This document shows positions 1 to 7,532 of a stretch of DNA of 64,000 nucleotides, one piece after another. Below the pieces are notes generated by a model. The model was not told the DNA's origin. It saw only the letters and a list, made by a program, of their open reading frames with translations, and ran no database searches. A program made the translations under genes and the position numbers. Source of the stretch: Streptomyces lydicus (GTDB taxonomy: Bacteria; Actinomycetota; Actinomycetes; Streptomycetales; Streptomycetaceae); assembly GCF_000717345.1 (NCBI RefSeq), contig NZ_JNZA01000005.1, positions 1-64,000 on the forward strand. The letters run 5' to 3'. How positions within the stretch are numbered: position 1 is the first letter of the stretch; every line of letters begins with the position of its first letter.

Positions 1-2965
1 CCGGGGCGGTGGGGTCGGCCGCGGTGTGGGGGGCGGAGGGGGGTGCGGTGCCGGCGTCGCGGGGTTCGCCGTGGGCGGGTGGCGTGAGGTCGGGTTCGGT
101 GGAGCGCTGGGCGATGATCCGGGCGGGGCGGGGGGCGGTGTCGGCCCCGGGGCGGTCCTCGTCCTGAGGTGTGTGGTCGTACGCGGGGGCGGGCCCGGGC
201 GCCGGGTCGTCGTCGAACGGGGCGGAGGGGGCGAACGGGTCGTCCTCGGGGAGGCCGTCGAGGGCCTCGGGAGCGTCGTACGGCTCGTCCTCCCACTGCG
301 CCCACTCCTCGTCGGCGGGCGGCGGTGGCCACTCCGGGTCGTACCCGGCGGGCTGCGGCGGGACGGCTCCCGTACTGGTGCCGGGGCCGGTGTCGGTGCT
401 GGGGCCGGTGTCGGCCAGGGTCGTGGCGAGGCGGCGGGTCAGGTGGGCGCGGACCGTGGCGGCTGCGGCGCGGCGGTGCGCCATCGCGGTGGGGTCGAGG
501 GGCAGCGGCCAGACCTGTTCGGCGGCGGCCTCGGCGAGGGCGGGGTTCTCGGCGCCTTCCTCGGGCGGTGCGGCCCAGTGCTCGATCTCGCCGTGGCCTG
601 CCTCGCAGTGTGCGCGCAGCGCCTCCAGGAAGGCGGACGGGCCGCGGGGGCGCTTCTGGCTGGGGCCCCACCAGTGGCCGGAGCCGAGCAGCAGGCTGCG
701 GGGGCGGGTGAAGGTGACGTAGCCGAGGCGGAGCTCTTCGGTTTCCTGGTGGTGCTTCATCGCCTCCTTGAAGGACTTCAGGCCGCGGGCGGCCCATTCG
801 TCGACGTCGGGGAGGGTCGCGGCGTCGCCGCGCAGGGCATGCGGCAGGACGCGGGCGCGGCTGATCCAGGACTCGCGGGCCTGTTCGCTGGGGAACTGCT
901 TGCTGACCAGGCCGGGGACGGCGACGACGTCCCATTCCAGGCCCTTGGATTTGTGCGCGGTGAGCACCTTGACGGTGTTGTCGCCGCCGGGGAGGGAGCT
1001 GTCGAGGCCCTTTTCGTACTGGACGGCGGTGCGCAGGAAGCCGAGGAAGGCGAGGAGGGTGGCCTCGCCGTCGAGGGCTTCGCCGCCCTGTTTGGCGGCG
1101 AAGCCGGCGGCGATGTCGAGGAAGGTGCCGAGGGTTTCGCGGCGGCGGGCGGCGAGGGCGTGCGGTGAGGCGGACAGTTCCACTTCCAGGCCGGTGGTGG
1201 CCAGGATCCGGTGGAGGACGTCCATGAGGGGGTCGGCGAGGGAGCGCCGCAGCTCGCGGAGTTCGGTGGCGAGGTAGGCGAAGCGCACCCGGGCCTCGGC
1301 GGAGAACGGCAGCCCGTCGTCGGGGCCTTCGGCTTCGAGGAAGGTGTCGAGGGCGTCGGCGAGGGAGACGGTCTCCGCCGGGTCGACGCCTTCGACGGCT
1401 TCGGCGAGGCGGGTGGCGGGGTCGTCGGAGGGGCCGCCGCGGTGGACGAGGGTGCGGGCGCGGCGGCCGAGGAGGGCGAGGTCGCGGGGGCCGATCCGCC
1501 AGCGGGGGCCGATCAGCAGGCGGACCAGGGAGGCGTTGGCGGTGGGGTCCTGGAGGACCTCGCAGACGGCGACGAGGTCAGCGATCTCGGGGAGGTGCAG
1601 CAGCCCGGAGAGGCCGACGACCTCGACGGGGACGTCCCGGGCGACGAGGGCGCCCTGGATGCGGGCGAAGTCCGCGGCGGTGCGGCACAGCACGGCGATC
1701 TCGCCGGGCGGGGTGCCGGTGCGGACGAGGTGGGCGAGGGAGTCGGCGAGCCAGTCGATCTCTTCGGCGTGGGTGGGCAGCAGGGCGCAGCGCACGATGC
1801 CGTCGCGTTCGGCGCCGGGGGCGGGGCGCAGGGCTTCGACGCCTTCGTGCATGGCGCGGAGGGGGGCGGCGAGGCCGTTGGCGAGGTCGAGGAGGCGGCC
1901 GCCGCTGCGGCGGTTCTCGCTGAGGGCGAAGCGGCGGGCGGGGGTGCCGTCCGCGAAGGGGAAGTGGTCGGGGAAGTCGTCGAGGTTGGCGACGGAGGCG
2001 CCGCGCCAGCCGTAGATGGCCTGGCAGGGGTCGCCGACGGCGGTGACGGCGTGGCCGGTCGGTGCGCCGCCGGTGCCGGCGCCGAAGAGGCCGGAGAGCA
2101 GCAGCCGCTGGGCGACGGAGGTGTCCTGGTACTCGTCGAGCAGGACGACGCGGAATTCGTCGCGCAGGATGCGGCCGGTTTCGGGGCGGGTGGTGGCGAG
2201 GGTGGCGGAGTGGGCGATCTGGTCGCCGAAGTCGAGCAGGTCGCGGCGGCGCTTCTCGCTGCGGTAGGCGGTGACGAGGTCGAGGAGTTCCAGGCGGCCG
2301 CGGGCGGTGTCGGGGACCTTGCGCAGGTCGGCGTTGGTGAGTTTGACGCCGTCGAGGGCGGCGAGCAGCGCGGTGTCGTGGGCGCGGAGTTCGGCGGGGT
2401 CGACGAGGTGTTCGGCGAGTTCGGCGTCGAGGGCGAGGAGGTCCTCCACGAGGGAGGGCAGGGAGGTGGTGAGCGAGGGGTAGGGGCCGGGGGCGGAGCG
2501 CAGGGTGCGGGCGGCGAGCTGGAAGCGGGTGGCGTCGGCCAGCAGCCGGGCGCTGGGTTCCAGGCCGATGCGCAGGCCGTGGTCCTTGAGGAGCTGGCCG
2601 GCGAAGGCGTGGTAGGTGGAGATCCGTGGTTCTCCGGGGGGCTGGTCGGCTGCCGGGCCGCCGTCGGCCGGGGTGGCGTCGGGGTCGGTGACGCCGGCGG
2701 CCAGCAGGGCGGCCCGGACGCGTTCGGCGAGTTCGCCGGCGGCCTTGTTCGTGAACGTCAGCCCGAGGACCTGCTCGGGGGCGACCTGGCCGGTGCCCAC
2801 CAGCCACACCACCCGCGCGGCCATGACGGTGGTCTTTCCGGAGCCGGCTCCGGCCACGATGACCTGCGGGGCGGGCGGGGCGGTGATGCACGCCGTCTGC
2901 TCCGGTGTGAACGGGATCCCGAGGAGCTCCTTGAGCTGCTCGGGGTCGGTGATGCGGGCTGACAC
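1..2965 (-). CDS. adnB: AdnB-like UvrD/REP-family helicase, 3' part cut by window edge
   Basis: Superfamily 1 DNA helicase, probably the second subunit of the actinobacterial AdnAB double-strand-break end-resection motor-nuclease, the functional counterpart of RecBCD/AddAB. About 988 codons are visible. The GTG start at 2965 gives MSARITDPEQ. Walker A GAGSGKTT lies at about residues 39-46, followed by FTNKAAGELAERV (motif Ia), LLDEYQDTSVAQR (motif II), AVGDPCQAIYGWRG (motif III), TAHKSKGLEWD (motif V) and LGYVTFTRPR (motif VI). A long Pro/Asp-rich linker follows up to the edge. The family normally ends in a PD-(D/E)XK nuclease domain, which would lie outside the window. It sits downstream of the adnA-like gene on the same strand with a 265-bp gap. 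The adnAB locus is reported to be essential in Streptomyces (established knowledge). The A/B assignment rests on gene order as in mycobacteria. Confidence 0.88.
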   Translation of the reverse strand, partial: MSARITDPEQLKELLGIPFTPEQTACITAPPAPQVIVAGAGSGKTTVMAARVVWLVGTGQVAPEQVLGLTFTNKAAGELAERVRAALLAAGVTDPDATPADGGPAADQPPGEPRISTYHAFAGQLLKDHGLRIGLEPSARLLADATRFQLAARTLRSAPGPYPSLTTSLPSLVEDLLALDAELAEHLVDPAELRAHDTALLAALDGVKLTNADLRKVPDTARGRLELLDLVTAYRSEKRRRDLLDFGDQIAHSATLATTRPETGRILRDEFRVVLLDEYQDTSVAQRLLLSGLFGAGTGGAPTGHAVTAVGDPCQAIYGWRGASVANLDDFPDHFPFADGTPARRFALSENRRSGGRLLDLANGLAAPLRAMHEGVEALRPAPGAERDGIVRCALLPTHAEEIDWLADSLAHLVRTGTPPGEIAVLCRTAADFARIQGALVARDVPVEVVGLSGLLHLPEIADLVAVCEVLQDPTANASLVRLLIGPRWRIGPRDLALLGRRARTLVHRGGPSDDPATRLAEAVEGVDPAETVSLADALDTFLEAEGPDDGLPFSAEARVRFAYLATELRELRRSLADPLMDVLHRILATTGLEVELSASPHALAARRRETLGTFLDIAAGFAAKQGGEALDGEATLLAFLGFLRTAVQYEKGLDSSLPGGDNTVKVLTAHKSKGLEWDVVAVPGLVSKQFPSEQARESWISRARVLPHALRGDAATLPDVDEWAARGLKSFKEAMKHHQETEELRLGYVTFTRPRSLLLGSGHWWGPSQKRPRGPSAFLEALRAHCEAGHGEIEHWAAPPEEGAENPALAEAAAEQVWPLPLDPTAMAHRRAAAATVRAHLTRRLATTLADTGPSTDTGPGTSTGAVPPQPAGYDPEWPPPPADEEWAQWEDEPYDAPEALDGLPEDDPFAPSAPFDDDPAPGPAPAYDHTPQDEDRPGADTAPRPARIIAQRSTEPDLTPPAHGEPRDAGTAPPSAPHTAADPTAP

Positions 2966-3068
2966 AGCGAAAACCGTAACGGGCGGCACTGACAATCGCC
3001 GCCGTCGGCCGCATCGGCGCAGGTCACAGGGGTACGGGTGCCGGGCGCAGCGGCGGGGTCCGGGTGCC

Positions 3069-3145
3069 GCGCCGTGTCCCGTCCCTCCGTCGCGGCGTTG
3101 TCCCACCCGTCACCCGCGCCGTGTCCCGCCCCTCCGTCGCGGCGT
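3069..3145. repeat. Pair of 30-bp direct repeats, period 47 bp
   Basis: Copies at 3069-3098 and 3116-3145 share the core CTCCGTCGCGGCGT and differ at one base. They lie in the 265-bp gap between adnA (stop 3231) and the adnB start (2965). No ORF or clear terminator hairpin explains them. They may reflect replication slippage. Confidence 0.5.
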
Positions 3146-3230
3146 GGCCCGCTCGCCGGTCGCACCGCGTCCCGCCCATCCGCCGCCGCGGCGACGGCTG
3201 ACCGGTGTGTCCGGCGGCCGGCCGTCGTGG

Positions 3231-6200
3231 CTATTCGACGACGTGCCGGCCCTCCGGCTGGGCGCTGCACGAGGCGCGGAACGCGCAGTGGGTGCAGTGG
3301 GTGCCGGTGCTGGGCGTGAACCGTTCCTCCAGGACGCGGCCCGCGGCGGTGGCGAGGAGTTCGGCGGCCCACTCTCCCCCTGGCTCCGCCGGGGGGACCC
3401 CCACCTCCAGCGGCGGCTGCGCCTGTACGGAGGGCAGCGCGTCGCCGCCTTCCTTCTGGGGCGCGCCGAGGCGCAGGTGGACCAGTTCGGCGCCGCCGAG
3501 CTCCGGGGTGCGGCCGTCGAAGGCGTCGTCGACGGCACCCTCGCGCACCGCGAGCTGGTAGACGGCGAGCTGGGGGTGGCGGGCGACTTCCGGGCCGGTG
3601 GGCTTTTGCTTGCCGGTCTTGAAGTCGACGACGTATGCCTTGCCCTGCGCGTCCCGGGAGACGTGGTCCATGCTGCCGCGGATCCGGACCTCGTAGGCGC
3701 CGGCGCCGAGGGTGATGTCGAAGTCGTGCTCGGTGGCGACGGTGTCGCGGCCGTGGGTGTCGCGTTCCATGACGTGCCAGCGCAGGAAGCGTTCCAGGGC
3801 GGCGCGGGCGTTGTCCTTCTCCTGGCGGGACTTCCAGGGGGCGTCGAAGGCGAGCGCGTCCCATACGGAGTCCAGGCGCTCCATGAGGACGGTCAGGTCG
3901 GCGGGGGTGCGGCCGGAGGCGACCTCGTCGGCGAGCACGTGGACGACGTTGCCGAAGCCCTGGGCGGCGGTGGCGGGGGCGTCCGCCTTGACCTCGCGGC
4001 CCAGGAACCACTGGAGCGAGCAGGTGCGGGCGAGCTGGTCGAGGGCGCTGCCGGAGAGGGCGACGGGCCGGTCGCGGTCGCGCAGCGGGACGGTGCTGTG
4101 GGTGGGTTCGGCCAGGCCCCACCAGTTGTCGGGGTGGGCGGCCGGTACCAGGGGCCGGTGGTCGTCGTCGTGCAGCGCGGCGAGGGTGGCGAGCCGCTGG
4201 GCGGCGGCCTCGCGCAGTGCGGGGCCGGCGGCCGGGTCGACGGTGGTGGCGCGCAGTTCGGCGACGAGCGCGGCGACGGAGAGCGGGCGGCGGGGGCGGC
4301 CGGTGACGTCCTGGGGAGTGACGCCGAGTTCGGTGAGGAAACGGGAGGGCTGGTCGCCGTCGTCGGCGGCGGCCTTGACGGCGGTGACGACCAGCCGTTC
4401 GCGGGCGCGGGTGGCGGCCACGTAGAACAGCCGGCGTTCCTCGGCGAGCAGCGCGCCGGGGGTGAGGGGTTCGGCCAGGCCGTCGCGGCCGATGCGGTCG
4501 GCCTCCAGGAGGGAGCCGCGGCGGCGCAGGTCGGGCCAGAGTCCTTCCTGGACGCCGGCGACGACGACCAGCCGCCACTCCAGGCCCTTGGCGCGGTGGG
4601 CGGTCATCAGGCGGACGGCGTCGGGGCGGACGGTGCGGCGGGTGAGGGTGTCGGCGGCGATGTCCTGGGCGTCGAGTTCCTCCAGGAAGTTGAGGGCGCC
4701 GCGGCCGCCGGTGCGCTCCTCGGCGCGGGCGGCGGTCTCGAAGAGGGCGACCACCGCGTCCAGGTCGCGGTCGGCGTTGCGGCCGGCGGCGCCGCCGCGC
4801 CGGGCGGCCCGCTCCAGGCGCTGCGGCCAGGGGGTGCCGTCCCACAGCTCCCAGAGGGCCTGCTCGGCGGTGCCGCCGCCGGCGAGCAGTTCGCGGGCCT
4901 TGCGCAGCAGCAGTCCGAGCCGCTGGGCGCCGCGGGCGTAGCCGGGGTCGTGGGCGACCAGGCGCTGGGGTTCGGCGAGGGCGCGGGCGAGGAGCTGGTC
5001 GGAGGGGGGCGGCAGCGGCTGTCCGGCGGCGCGTTCCTCCTCGCGCAGGGCGCGGCCCAGGCGGCGCAGGTCGGCGGAGTCCATGCCGCCCAGGGGGGAG
5101 GTGAGCAGGTCGAGGGCGGTTTCGGCGTCGAGCCAGGGGGCGGCGGCGTCCCGGGGGGCGGGGTTCCGGTCGCTTTCGGGGGCGCTCCCGTCGGCGCGGG
5201 CGACGGGAGCGGCGCCCTGGTCGGCCGGGTCGCGCTCGCCCTCGGGGGCGGCCGCGCCCGCTCCGTCGTCGGGGGTAGCCGCGGCCGCTCCGTCGTCGGG
5301 CGCGGTGGGCTCCGGCGGGGTGGCGAGGGCTGCCCGCGCGGCGGCCCGCAGGGCCGTCAGCAGCGGGGCGACGGCCGGTTCGTGGCGCAGCGGGAGGTCG
5401 TCGCCGTCGATGTCGAGGGGGACCCCGGCGGAGGTGAGCGCGCGGCGCACGGCGGGTATCGAGCGGCCGCCGGCGCGCACCAGCACGGCCATCTCGCGCC
5501 AGGGGACGCCGTCCTCCAGGTGGGCGCGGCGCAGGATGTCGGCGACGTTGTCCAGTTCGGTGCCGGGGGTCGGGTACGTGTACACCTCGACGCGGCCGCC
5601 GTCCCGTACGGGGGACGGTTCGCGGTGGGCGCGTACCTTGTCGGCGGGCAGCCGGGTGAGCGGCATGCGGCGGGTCAGCAGCCGGGTGGCCGCGAGGAGG
5701 GTGGCGCCGGAGCGCCGGGAGGTGCCGAGCACCGCCACCGGGGCGGGGGCGCCGTCGCCGCGCCGGAAGGTCTCGGGGAAGTCGAGGATGCCGTTCACGT
5801 CGGCGCCGCGGAACGCGTAGATCGACTGGTCGGGGTCGCCGAAGGCGATCAGGGTGCGGCCCGGGGAGCCCGGTGCGCCGGCCGTGCTGTGGTTGCCGGC
5901 GAGCGCGCGCAGCAGCCGTACCTGGGCGACGTCGGTGTCCTGGTACTCGTCGACGTAGACGGCGTCGTAACGGGCGGCGAGTTCCGCGGCGACGTCGGTG
6001 TGCCCGGCGAGGAGGACCGCGCGGTGCACCAGCTCGGCGTAGTCCAGGACGCCATGGGCGTCGAGGACGTCGAGGTATTCGGCGAGGAAGCCCGCGGCGG
6101 CGGTCCAGTCGGGGCGTCCGGTGCGGCGGGCGAAGTCGCCGAGGGCGTCCGGGCCCAGGCCCAGTTCGCGGCTGCGGGCCAGCACCGCGCGGACCTCGTC

Positions 6201-6755
6201 GGCGAAGCCGCGGGTGGTCAGGCAGGCGCGCAGTTCGTCGGGCCAGCTGATCGTGGCGCGGCCGGCGCCGGCCAGCTCGGCCTGTCCTTCGAGGAGCTCA
6301 CGGACGACGAGGTCCTGCTCGGGGCCGGACAGCAGCCGCATCGGGTCGGCGAACAGGTCGGCGTCCTGGTGGGCGCGGACCAGTGCGTAGCAGTAGGAGT
6401 GGAAGGTGGTGGCCTGCGGGACGAAGCCGGTGCCGAGGCGGGCGGCGAGCCGGTCGCGGAGGGCGACGGCGGCCTTGCGGCTGAAGGTGAGGACGAGGAT
6501 CCGGTCGGGGTCGGCGCCGGCGCGGATCCGGCGCGCGACGGACTCCACCAGCGTGGTGGTCTTGCCGGTGCCGGGGCCCGCCAGCACCAGCAGCGGGCCG
6601 TGCCGGTGGTCAACCACGGCCTGCTGGGCTGCGTCCAAGGCAGGAGGATCCACCTGTTCCGGCGGTGTGCGCACCAGGCGGTACGCGCCGGGGGCAGCCC
6701 GCCGCGCCGCCTGGTGGGGCTGCGTCGGCGGGGCGGCCGAGAAGGAGGAACTCAC
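3231..6755 (-). CDS. adnA: AdnA-like helicase with C-terminal PD-(D/E)XK/Fe-S nuclease
   Basis: ATP-dependent helicase-nuclease subunit, 1174 aa from a GTG start at 6755 (MSSSFSAAPP). A longer frame reaching 7193 overlaps the neighbouring repair gene and is rejected. Walker A PGTGKT is at about residues 61-66 and Walker B VYVDEYQDTD at about 266-275. Motifs GDPDQSIYAFRG, TAHRAKGLEW and FYVAATRARERL follow. The C-terminal nuclease shows GSMDHV (D about 1030), then VVDFKTGK (D about 1044, K about 1046) and the QxxxY-like QLAVYQLA. Cysteines at about 912, 1154, 1157 and 1163 match the AddB-type 4Fe-4S staple. The role is DNA end processing with the downstream AdnB-like partner. A palindrome-encoded peptide GVPPAEPGGEW interrupts the C-terminal region at about residues 1119-1129. 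Confidence 0.92.
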   Translation of the reverse strand: MSSSFSAAPPTQPHQAARRAAPGAYRLVRTPPEQVDPPALDAAQQAVVDHRHGPLLVLAGPGTGKTTTLVESVARRIRAGADPDRILVLTFSRKAAVALRDRLAARLGTGFVPQATTFHSYCYALVRAHQDADLFADPMRLLSGPEQDLVVRELLEGQAELAGAGRATISWPDELRACLTTRGFADEVRAVLARSRELGLGPDALGDFARRTGRPDWTAAAGFLAEYLDVLDAHGVLDYAELVHRAVLLAGHTDVAAELAARYDAVYVDEYQDTDVAQVRLLRALAGNHSTAGAPGSPGRTLIAFGDPDQSIYAFRGADVNGILDFPETFRRGDGAPAPVAVLGTSRRSGATLLAATRLLTRRMPLTRLPADKVRAHREPSPVRDGGRVEVYTYPTPGTELDNVADILRRAHLEDGVPWREMAVLVRAGGRSIPAVRRALTSAGVPLDIDGDDLPLRHEPAVAPLLTALRAAARAALATPPEPTAPDDGAAAATPDDGAGAAAPEGERDPADQGAAPVARADGSAPESDRNPAPRDAAAPWLDAETALDLLTSPLGGMDSADLRRLGRALREEERAAGQPLPPPSDQLLARALAEPQRLVAHDPGYARGAQRLGLLLRKARELLAGGGTAEQALWELWDGTPWPQRLERAARRGGAAGRNADRDLDAVVALFETAARAEERTGGRGALNFLEELDAQDIAADTLTRRTVRPDAVRLMTAHRAKGLEWRLVVVAGVQEGLWPDLRRRGSLLEADRIGRDGLAEPLTPGALLAEERRLFYVAATRARERLVVTAVKAAADDGDQPSRFLTELGVTPQDVTGRPRRPLSVAALVAELRATTVDPAAGPALREAAAQRLATLAALHDDDHRPLVPAAHPDNWWGLAEPTHSTVPLRDRDRPVALSGSALDQLARTCSLQWFLGREVKADAPATAAQGFGNVVHVLADEVASGRTPADLTVLMERLDSVWDALAFDAPWKSRQEKDNARAALERFLRWHVMERDTHGRDTVATEHDFDITLGAGAYEVRIRGSMDHVSRDAQGKAYVVDFKTGKQKPTGPEVARHPQLAVYQLAVREGAVDDAFDGRTPELGGAELVHLRLGAPQKEGGDALPSVQAQPPLEVGVPPAEPGGEWAAELLATAAGRVLEERFTPSTGTHCTHCAFRASCSAQPEGRHVVE
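3375..3397. repeat. Intragenic palindromic repeat inside adnA
   Basis: TCCCCCTGGC-TCC-GCCGGGGGGA forms a 10-bp stem (one G-T pair) with a 3-nt loop inside the adnA coding frame. It encodes GVPPAEPGGE, a peptide I recognise as recurrent in unrelated Streptomyces proteins, so this is probably a dispersed GC-rich palindromic element tolerated in frame. Related CCCCC-GGGGG palindromes occur at 21635-21654 and 45475-45504. Confidence 0.55.
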
Positions 6756-6855
6756 GTGGATCGCCGGTCCTGAGGAGGTGCTGGTCGTGGTGCGGAAGCG
6801 GTGCGGGGCGCGCCGCGGTGCGGGCCGCCCGGGCGGCGGCCGCGCGCCCTCCACG

Positions 6856-7317
6856 CTAAGGGGCTCCGCCGTCGTCCCGGCGGCCGTCCCAGCGGGCCCG
6901 GCGCATGTCGATCTTCGGTATGTGGTCGTCGGCGGCCCGCGCGGCGTCGCGCAGGGGCGTGCCCTCCTCGCGGTAGTGCGCCAGCGCGCGCAGCTCGCTG
7001 CCGGGCAGCAGCCGGCCGTCCGCGCGCACCACCCGCCACCAGGGCACCGCGCCACCGTAGAGGGCCATGGCCCGGCCGACCTGCCGGGGGCCCACCCGGA
7101 CGCGGCCGCCGCCGGGAGGTGCCGCCGGCCCGCCGCCGTCCTCCGCCGGGCCGTCTTCGGGCTGTCCGTCGTCGTCGAGCCACTCCGCGACATCGCCGTA
7201 CGTCATCACCCGGCCCGCCGGGATCAGTTCGGCGACGGCCAGGACGCGCTCGGCGTAGTCGGGGTACTCGGGCGGTTCACCCCGTGCCGTGTCTCCGGTC
7301 CCACTCATTCGGTCCAT
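6856..7317 (-). CDS. Alkyltransferase-like (ATL) protein, MGMT family, no acceptor cysteine
   Basis: 153-aa protein with the O6-alkylguanine-DNA-alkyltransferase DNA-binding fold: YAERVLAVAELIPAGRVMTYGDVAEWL, then RQVGRAMALYGG. The acceptor motif PCHRV of true methyltransferases is replaced by PWWRVV, so it cannot accept an alkyl group. Known ATL proteins bind O6-alkylguanine and pass it to nucleotide excision repair (family knowledge). An Asp/Gly/Pro-rich insert of about 25 residues after AEWLDDD is unusual. ATG codons at 7317 and 7308 are both possible starts. It lies just upstream of adnAB on the same strand, in a DNA-repair context. A homologue sits near adnAB in mycobacteria too (Rv3204, from memory). 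Confidence 0.85.
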   Translation of the reverse strand: MDRMSGTGDTARGEPPEYPDYAERVLAVAELIPAGRVMTYGDVAEWLDDDGQPEDGPAEDGGGPAAPPGGGRVRVGPRQVGRAMALYGGAVPWWRVVRADGRLLPGSELRALAHYREEGTPLRDAARAADDHIPKIDMRRARWDGRRDDGGAP

Positions 7318-7532
7318 CCTGCCCTACGGCACCGACAATGGGAGCGGACAGACGGTCCGGCACCACCTCAGGGTGATGGGCGGCACGGCGCCGTCAGCCG
7401 CGGTGCGGGCCGCGGCGGCACCCGCGCCCGCACGGCAGCGGGGGCGGACGTTCCGCTTCCCGTACCCCCGAAATGCACCCTGATGCCCCCCTCCACCGGT
7501 CGGCCGTGCCACCATCTTCCGGACGGTGACTG

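Noticed and set aside
2616..6773. 1385-codon plus-strand open frame
   Set aside because: It lies antisense to adnA/adnB; its Gly/Val/Ala-rich text is the usual mirror of GC-rich codons and shows no domain.
6756..7193. Extended N-terminus for adnA up to 7193
   Set aside because: The extension is out-of-frame translation of the ATL gene and lacks conservation; the GTG at 6755 fits the family N-terminus.
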